Positions 7,104 through 10,096 of a DNA stretch of 10,096 bases are shown one piece after another. The notes below the pieces were generated by a model that ran no database searches, was not told where the DNA came from, and saw only the letters and a program-made list of their open reading frames with translations. A program made the position numbers and the translations under genes. Numbering within the stretch: position 1 is the first letter of the stretch; each line of letters begins with the position of its first letter. Source of the stretch: Gammaproteobacteria bacterium. Lineage in GTDB: Bacteria > Pseudomonadota > Gammaproteobacteria > Pseudomonadales > M0112. Location: NCBI GenBank assembly GCA_006227085.1, contig SBFY01000089.1:1-10096 (forward strand), written 5' to 3'.

Positions 7104-7130
7104 AAAAACGCTCCCGGAGGGAGCGTTTTT
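7104..7130 (-). terminator. Strong terminator of the tRNA-Glu/Gly operon, structurally bidirectional
   Basis: CGCTCCC (7109-7115) pairs perfectly with GGGAGCG (7119-7125) over a GGA loop. A5 (7104-7108) and T5 (7126-7130) flank the stem, so a U-run follows it on either strand. It lies 6 bp beyond the 3' end of tRNA-Gly. The next minus-strand gene starts about 40-50 bp further on. That interval (7067-7103) holds only a weak candidate promoter (TTGCCC, 17 bp, TAAGCT). Confidence 0.88.
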
Positions 7131-7136
7131 AAGGAT

Positions 7137-7212
7137 TGGAGCGGGAAACGAGGTTCGAACTCGCGACCTCAACCTTGGCAAGGTTGCGCTCTACCAGCTG
7201 AGCTATTCCCGC
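7137..7212 (-). tRNA. tRNA-Gly (anticodon GCC)
   Basis: This is a 76-nt cloverleaf with the 3' CCA encoded. The acceptor 5' arm GCGGGAA pairs with TTCCCGC. The D arm is GCTC/GAGC, the anticodon stem CAACC/GGTTG with loop TTGCCAA, and the T loop contains GTTCGAA. The anticodon GCC is at 7177-7179 (complement). It lies 24 bp downstream of tRNA-Glu and 6 bp upstream of the terminator, so the two form one transcript. Confidence 0.97.
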
Positions 7213-7236
7213 CTGAACAACAGCCACCGGAAAAGG

Positions 7237-7312
7237 TGGCGTCCCCTAGGGGACTCGAACCCCTGTTACCGCCGTGAAAGGGCGGTGTCCTAGGCCACTA
7301 GACGAAGGGGAC
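7237..7312 (-). tRNA. tRNA-Glu (anticodon TTC)
   Basis: This is a 76-nt cloverleaf with CCA encoded. The acceptor 5' arm GTCCCCT pairs with AGGGGAC. The anticodon stem CCGCC/GGCGG carries the loop CTTTCAC with anticodon TTC at 7276-7278 (complement). The T arm is CAGGGGTTCGAGTCCCCT, giving a good stem and a standard loop. It is the first gene of the two-tRNA operon. Confidence 0.97.
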
Positions 7313-7335
7313 AACACAATCGTCAGGAGGCGCGC

Positions 7336-7364
7336 ATTCTAGGAACTGCCCCGCCCTGAGTCAA
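7336..7364 (-). promoter_or_regulatory. Sigma-70 promoter of the tRNA-Glu/Gly operon
   Basis: On the minus strand, TTGACT (7359-7364) is the -35 and TAGAAT (7336-7341) the -10, separated by exactly 17 bp. The bases after the -10 are GCGCGCC, a GC-rich discriminator typical of stringently controlled stable-RNA promoters. Transcription should start near 7329, about 17 nt before the mature tRNA-Glu. Confidence 0.85.
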
Positions 7365-7394
7365 CACCCCGCCGCTAAAAAAGTCCTTGTGGAA

Positions 7395-7808
7395 TCAGGC
7401 CTTTCCCCCGTCTCCAGCGCTGTCGTCAAAGCGCAGCGACAGGGAATTGATGCAATACCGCAGCCCGGTCGGTGCCGGGCCGTCCGGGAACACATGCCCC
7501 AGATGGGCATCGCAGCGGGCACACAGGGTCTCGGTGCGAACCATGCCATGCGAACTGTCCTGGCGGATGGCCACGCAATCCTCATTGACCGGCTGCCAGA
7601 AACTCGGCCAGCCGGAGCCGGAATCGTACTTGGTCACGGACTCGAACAAGGGCTCGCCACAGCACACACAGCGATACACACCCTTGCCTTTGTGATCCCA
7701 ATAGCGGCCGGTAAAGGCCCGCTCGGTACCCTGTTCACGCGTCACGCGGTATTCCTCCGGCGACAACTGCTCACGCCATTGCTGCTCACTTTTACGGACT
7801 TTTTCCAT
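7395..7808 (-). CDS. msrB: Peptide-methionine (R)-S-oxide reductase
   Basis: MsrB reduces the R epimer of methionine sulfoxide in proteins using thioredoxin, repairing oxidative damage in the cytosol. At 137 aa it has the length of E. coli MsrB. The zinc site is complete: Cys47/Cys50 in CVCC and Cys96/Cys99 in CARC. The catalytic Cys119 lies in RYCINSLSL. The conserved SGSGWPSFWQPV and HLGHVFPDGP segments are also present. The ATG at 7808 follows a strong purine-rich ribosome binding site (GGGGGAG). The gene is divergent from alaA, with 74 bp between the start codons. Confidence 0.97.
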   Translation of the reverse strand: MEKVRKSEQQWREQLSPEEYRVTREQGTERAFTGRYWDHKGKGVYRCVCCGEPLFESVTKYDSGSGWPSFWQPVNEDCVAIRQDSSHGMVRTETLCARCDAHLGHVFPDGPAPTGLRYCINSLSLRFDDSAGDGGKA

Positions 7809-7838
7809 GGTCTCCCCCTGTGAATTGGCGTAACCCCA

Positions 7839-7846
7839 CTTATAAT
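7839..7846. promoter_or_regulatory. Overlapping -10 elements of the divergent msrB/alaA promoters
   Basis: On the plus strand TATAAT (7841-7846) is a perfect -10 for alaA. It would start transcription near 7852 and leave a leader of about 30 nt. On the minus strand the same bases read TATAAG (7839-7844), a candidate -10 for msrB. Neither has a good -35; the best plus-strand candidate is CTGTGA at 7818-7823, 17 bp away. The overlap would make the two promoters compete for polymerase. The alaA assignment is the better supported. Confidence 0.5.
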
Positions 7847-7882
7847 GGCGCTTCTTTTCCTTCTTCTCCAGCAGCGATTGCC

Positions 7883-9100
7883 ATGACCGAATTCCGCCAG
7901 TCCAACAAACTGCATAACGTGTGCTATGACATCCGTGGCCCGGTATTGCGTGAAGCCAACCAGATGGAGGAAGAAGGCCACCGCATCCTCAAGCTGAATA
8001 TCGGCAACCCGGCCCCCTTCGGCTTCGACGCGCCGGACGAGATCCTGCAGGCCGTCATCCATAACCTCGGCGCCTCCCAGGGCTATAGCGGTGCCAATGG
8101 CATTTATTCAGCCCGCAAGGCCATCCAGCAGGAATGCCAGATTCTCGGCATCAGCGTCGATATTGACCATATTTTCCTCGGCAACGGCGTCAGCGAGATG
8201 ATCAACCTCGCGACCCAGGGCTTGCTCAATGACGGCGATGAAGTGCTGATCCCCTCCCCCGATTACCCGCTGTGGACCGCAGCCGTGCGCCTCGCTGGCG
8301 GCAAGCCGGTGCATTACCGCTGCGATGAAAGCAACGGCTGGAACCCCGACCTTGATGACATCCGCGCCAAACTCACTGACAAGACCCGCGCCATCGTCAT
8401 CATCAACCCGAACAACCCCACCGGCGCCGTGTATAGCCCGGACATCCTCAAAGGCGTGGTCGCCATCGCCGAGGAACGCCAGCTGGTGATTTTTGCCGAC
8501 GAGATCTACGACAAGATCCTCTACGAAGACGCTGTCCACACCCATATGGCCAGCCTGGTGAAAGACACCCTCTGCATCACCTTCAACGGCTTGTCGAAAG
8601 CCTATCGCCTGGCTGGTTTCCGGGCCGGCTGGCTGTATGCCTCTGGCGCGGTCAACCACGCCCGCAATTACCTCGAAGGCCTGCAGATCCTCACCAGCAT
8701 GCGCCTGTGTGCCAACGTCCCTGCCCAGCACGCCATCCAGACGGCCCTCGGCGGCTACCAGAGCATCAAGGACCTGACCGCTCCCGGCGGCCGCCTGCGC
8801 GAACAGCGTGATGCCGCCATGGAACGCCTGAACGCCATCCCCGGTGTTTCCTGCGTCAAACCAATGGGTGCCATTTACCTGTTCCCGAAACTGGACCCGG
8901 CGATGTACCCGATCAAGCATGACCAGCAATTCGTGCTGGAACTGCTGCGGCAGGAAAAACTGCTGGTCGTCCAGGGCACTGCCTTCAACTGGTTCGAGCC
9001 CGATCACCTGCGGTTGGTGTTCCTGCCACACAAGGAAGTCATGGTCGATGCACTGGGTCGCCTCGAACGCTTTTTGCTAAACTTCCGCAAAGGCAAATAA
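7883..9100 (+). CDS. alaA: Alanine-synthesising pyruvate aminotransferase
   Basis: AlaA is a PLP-dependent fold-type I aminotransferase that makes L-alanine from pyruvate and glutamate in the cytosol. The 405-aa product equals E. coli AlaA (YfbQ) in length and resembles it throughout. Matching stretches include NVCYDIRGPVL, LKLNIGNPAPFGFDAPDEI and MRLCANVPAQHAIQTALGGY. The PLP Schiff-base lysine is Lys239 in FNGLSKAYR. NPNNPTG lies at 175-181, the pyridine-binding Asp206 in FADEIYD, and the carboxylate-binding Arg377 in HLRLV. An upstream in-frame GTG (7820) was rejected because it lies before the TATAAT promoter and adds residues absent from the family. It probably forms an operon with the unknown gene 15 bp downstream. 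Confidence 0.96.
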   Translation: MTEFRQSNKLHNVCYDIRGPVLREANQMEEEGHRILKLNIGNPAPFGFDAPDEILQAVIHNLGASQGYSGANGIYSARKAIQQECQILGISVDIDHIFLGNGVSEMINLATQGLLNDGDEVLIPSPDYPLWTAAVRLAGGKPVHYRCDESNGWNPDLDDIRAKLTDKTRAIVIINPNNPTGAVYSPDILKGVVAIAEERQLVIFADEIYDKILYEDAVHTHMASLVKDTLCITFNGLSKAYRLAGFRAGWLYASGAVNHARNYLEGLQILTSMRLCANVPAQHAIQTALGGYQSIKDLTAPGGRLREQRDAAMERLNAIPGVSCVKPMGAIYLFPKLDPAMYPIKHDQQFVLELLRQEKLLVVQGTAFNWFEPDHLRLVFLPHKEVMVDALGRLERFLLNFRKGK

Positions 9101-9115
9101 CCGCGGACCGGGCGC

Positions 9116-9568
9116 ATGTCAGATATCCATATCGATGATTTCTACAAGGATGTCGGCCTGATTTTCCTGCGCCTGTATGCCAACTTCCCGCGCAAGACCA
9201 CCCTCTATGTGGATGACATCTCCGGGCCCGACACGCCGGACGATTTCGGCCTGCACAGCGACCGCTTCCTGGCCTGCTTTGGCGCCATGGTGTGGCTGAA
9301 AGAACACGGGTATATCGATTTCGAGGCCCCCATCAAGCAGGAAGCGATTGACCAGGCCAACCTGAGCCACAAGGCCTTCCTGATGCTGTCATCGCGCTCC
9401 AACCTCGATTTCGAGGAAGACGAGATCCCCGATCACCTGCCCCACTCGGTGAAAGAACTGTCGATGACCAATGTCACGCAACTGCGCAAAGCCATTCGCA
9501 GCCGTTCTTCCTCGCAGATCCGCAAATGCGTGCATTACCTGCTGTCGACATCAGCGGTTTACGATTAA
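9116..9568 (+). CDS. Conserved-looking protein of unknown function
   Basis: I do not recognise this 150-aa protein. It has no signal peptide or membrane segment, so it is probably cytosolic. Residues about 5-70 are hydrophobic and helix-rich with short acidic turns (IHIDDFYKDVGLIF, DDISGPDTPDDFGLHS, CFGAMVWLKEHGYIDFE). This pattern could fit a winged-helix-like fold, but that is a guess. Residues about 98-106 are acidic (DFEEDEIPD) and the C-terminal region 115-140 is basic (QLRKAIRSRSSSQIRK). Codon use resembles that of alaA, and the ATG lies 15 bp after the alaA stop with a modest GGA upstream, so cotranscription with alaA is likely. Confidence 0.8.
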   Translation: MSDIHIDDFYKDVGLIFLRLYANFPRKTTLYVDDISGPDTPDDFGLHSDRFLACFGAMVWLKEHGYIDFEAPIKQEAIDQANLSHKAFLMLSSRSNLDFEEDEIPDHLPHSVKELSMTNVTQLRKAIRSRSSSQIRKCVHYLLSTSAVYD

Positions 9569-9645
9569 GTTTTTGACAGATCACCCATTTTCCGGCCCCA
9601 GCGTCTACACTGGGCACCGCCATTTGCCGCCGCCGGAAGTTTCCC

Positions 9646-10096
9646 ATGAGCGAACCGCTCACAGCGCCAAAACCCTCCGCCATTGTCCGCGCCCATGCCC
9701 ATGTTGATCGACTGTTTGCGCGCTGGGCAAAATTCTCGTTCCGGCACCCGTGGCTGATCATCTTTTGCTGGGTGGCCATTGTGGGTGGATTTTCCACCCA
9801 GCTGGGCAAGATCACGGTGGAGACCTCGGCCGAGAGCTTCGTTCACGAAGATGACCCGGCCCGCATTGCCTACAACCACTTCCGTTACCAGTTCGGGCGC
9901 GATGAACGCATCCTGGTGATGGTGGAAAGCCCCAGTGGCGACATCTTCAACCTGCCCTTCCTGAACCAGCTCAAGGCACTGCACGAGGCACTTGAGCAGG
10001 AAGTCCCCAAAGTGGTGGCTGTGGACAGCCTGATCAATGCCCGCCAGACACGGGGCGAAGCCGATGAACTGATCGTTGAGGATTTCCTCGAGGACT
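9646..10096 (+). CDS. RND-superfamily exporter, MMPL/COG1033 type (5' part)
   Basis: This is a partial gene; the first 150 codons are present and the reading frame is open at the window edge. RND-superfamily proteins of this class are large inner-membrane transporters with two sets of six helices. A short cytoplasmic N-terminus (HAHVDRLFARWAKFSFRHP) leads into the first transmembrane helix at about 35-50. A periplasmic loop follows, with TSAESFVHEDDPARIAYN and the FGRDERILVMVE strand characteristic of this class. A GGAAG ribosome binding site lies 6 nt before the ATG. The 77-bp gap after the unknown gene contains TTGACA (9573-9578) and TACACT (9606-9611), but 27 bp apart, too far for one sigma-70 promoter. 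The substrate cannot be told from this fragment. Confidence 0.88.
   Translation, partial: MSEPLTAPKPSAIVRAHAHVDRLFARWAKFSFRHPWLIIFCWVAIVGGFSTQLGKITVETSAESFVHEDDPARIAYNHFRYQFGRDERILVMVESPSGDIFNLPFLNQLKALHEALEQEVPKVVAVDSLINARQTRGEADELIVEDFLED

Noticed and set aside
7820..7882. GTG at 7820 as the start of alaA
   Set aside because: It lies upstream of the TATAAT element, and the added 21 residues are absent from E. coli AlaA, whose 405-aa length is matched exactly from the ATG at 7883.
8108..9031. Long minus-strand open frame opposite alaA (307 aa)
   Set aside because: It is a shadow frame created by the codon bias of alaA. The opposite strand encodes a full, highly conserved enzyme.
9573..9611. 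TTGACA plus TACACT as a sigma-70 promoter for the exporter
   Set aside because: The two hexamers are 27 bp apart, far outside the 16-18 bp range. TACACT alone could still be a -10.
9611..9628. Sigma-54-like promoter (GG and GC elements) before the RND exporter
   Set aside because: The spacing between the GG and GC dinucleotides is 11 rather than the required 10, and the flanking consensus is weak.
1..10096. CRISPR array, prophage, toxin-antitoxin or restriction system
   Set aside because: I saw no regularly spaced short repeats and no genes with phage, nuclease, methylase or toxin motifs.

Overview
The window looks like a chromosomal segment of a moderately GC-rich gammaproteobacterium, probably near the Pseudomonadales or Oceanospirillales. 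Several products closely resemble Escherichia coli or Pseudomonas proteins: QueF, YadG/YadH, MsrB and AlaA. The tRNAs encode their 3' CCA. From memory, Pseudomonas aeruginosa keeps the same housekeeping genes in one neighbourhood (queF, an ABC-2 exporter pair, tRNA-Glu/Gly, msrB, alaA). The backbone therefore appears ancestral, and the two large secreted-protein genes look like lineage-specific additions.

Left part (1-2588). A nested inverted repeat and a rho-independent terminator close whatever lies upstream. Then comes a plus-strand gene for a 779-residue secreted protein. It has a signal peptide, a cysteine-rich N-terminal domain, four tandem beta-rich repeats and a C-terminal DUF11-like domain. 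A perfect CRP/Vfr-type half-site pair (TGTGA-N6-TCACA) lies just before its start codon.

Middle part (2589-7057, minus strand). A tight gene string reads, in transcription order: a second secreted multidomain protein (642 aa), the ABC exporter ATPase yadG, its permease yadH, and queF. Gaps are 11, -4 and 4 bp, so this is probably one operon. The second secreted protein ends in a DUF11-like domain that aligns without gaps over 111 residues to that of the first (about 61% identity, counted by hand). The two copies are inverted relative to each other and exactly bracket the yadG-yadH-queF block.

Right part (7104-10096). A minus-strand tRNA-Glu/tRNA-Gly operon has a near-consensus promoter and a strong hairpin terminator. 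It is followed by divergent msrB (minus) and alaA (plus). Downstream of alaA are a 150-aa protein of unknown function and the 5' end of an RND-superfamily (MMPL/COG1033-type) exporter that runs off the window.

Most of the housekeeping assignments are secure. The least explained parts are the paired DUF11 proteins, the CRP-like control site and the structured element at the left edge.
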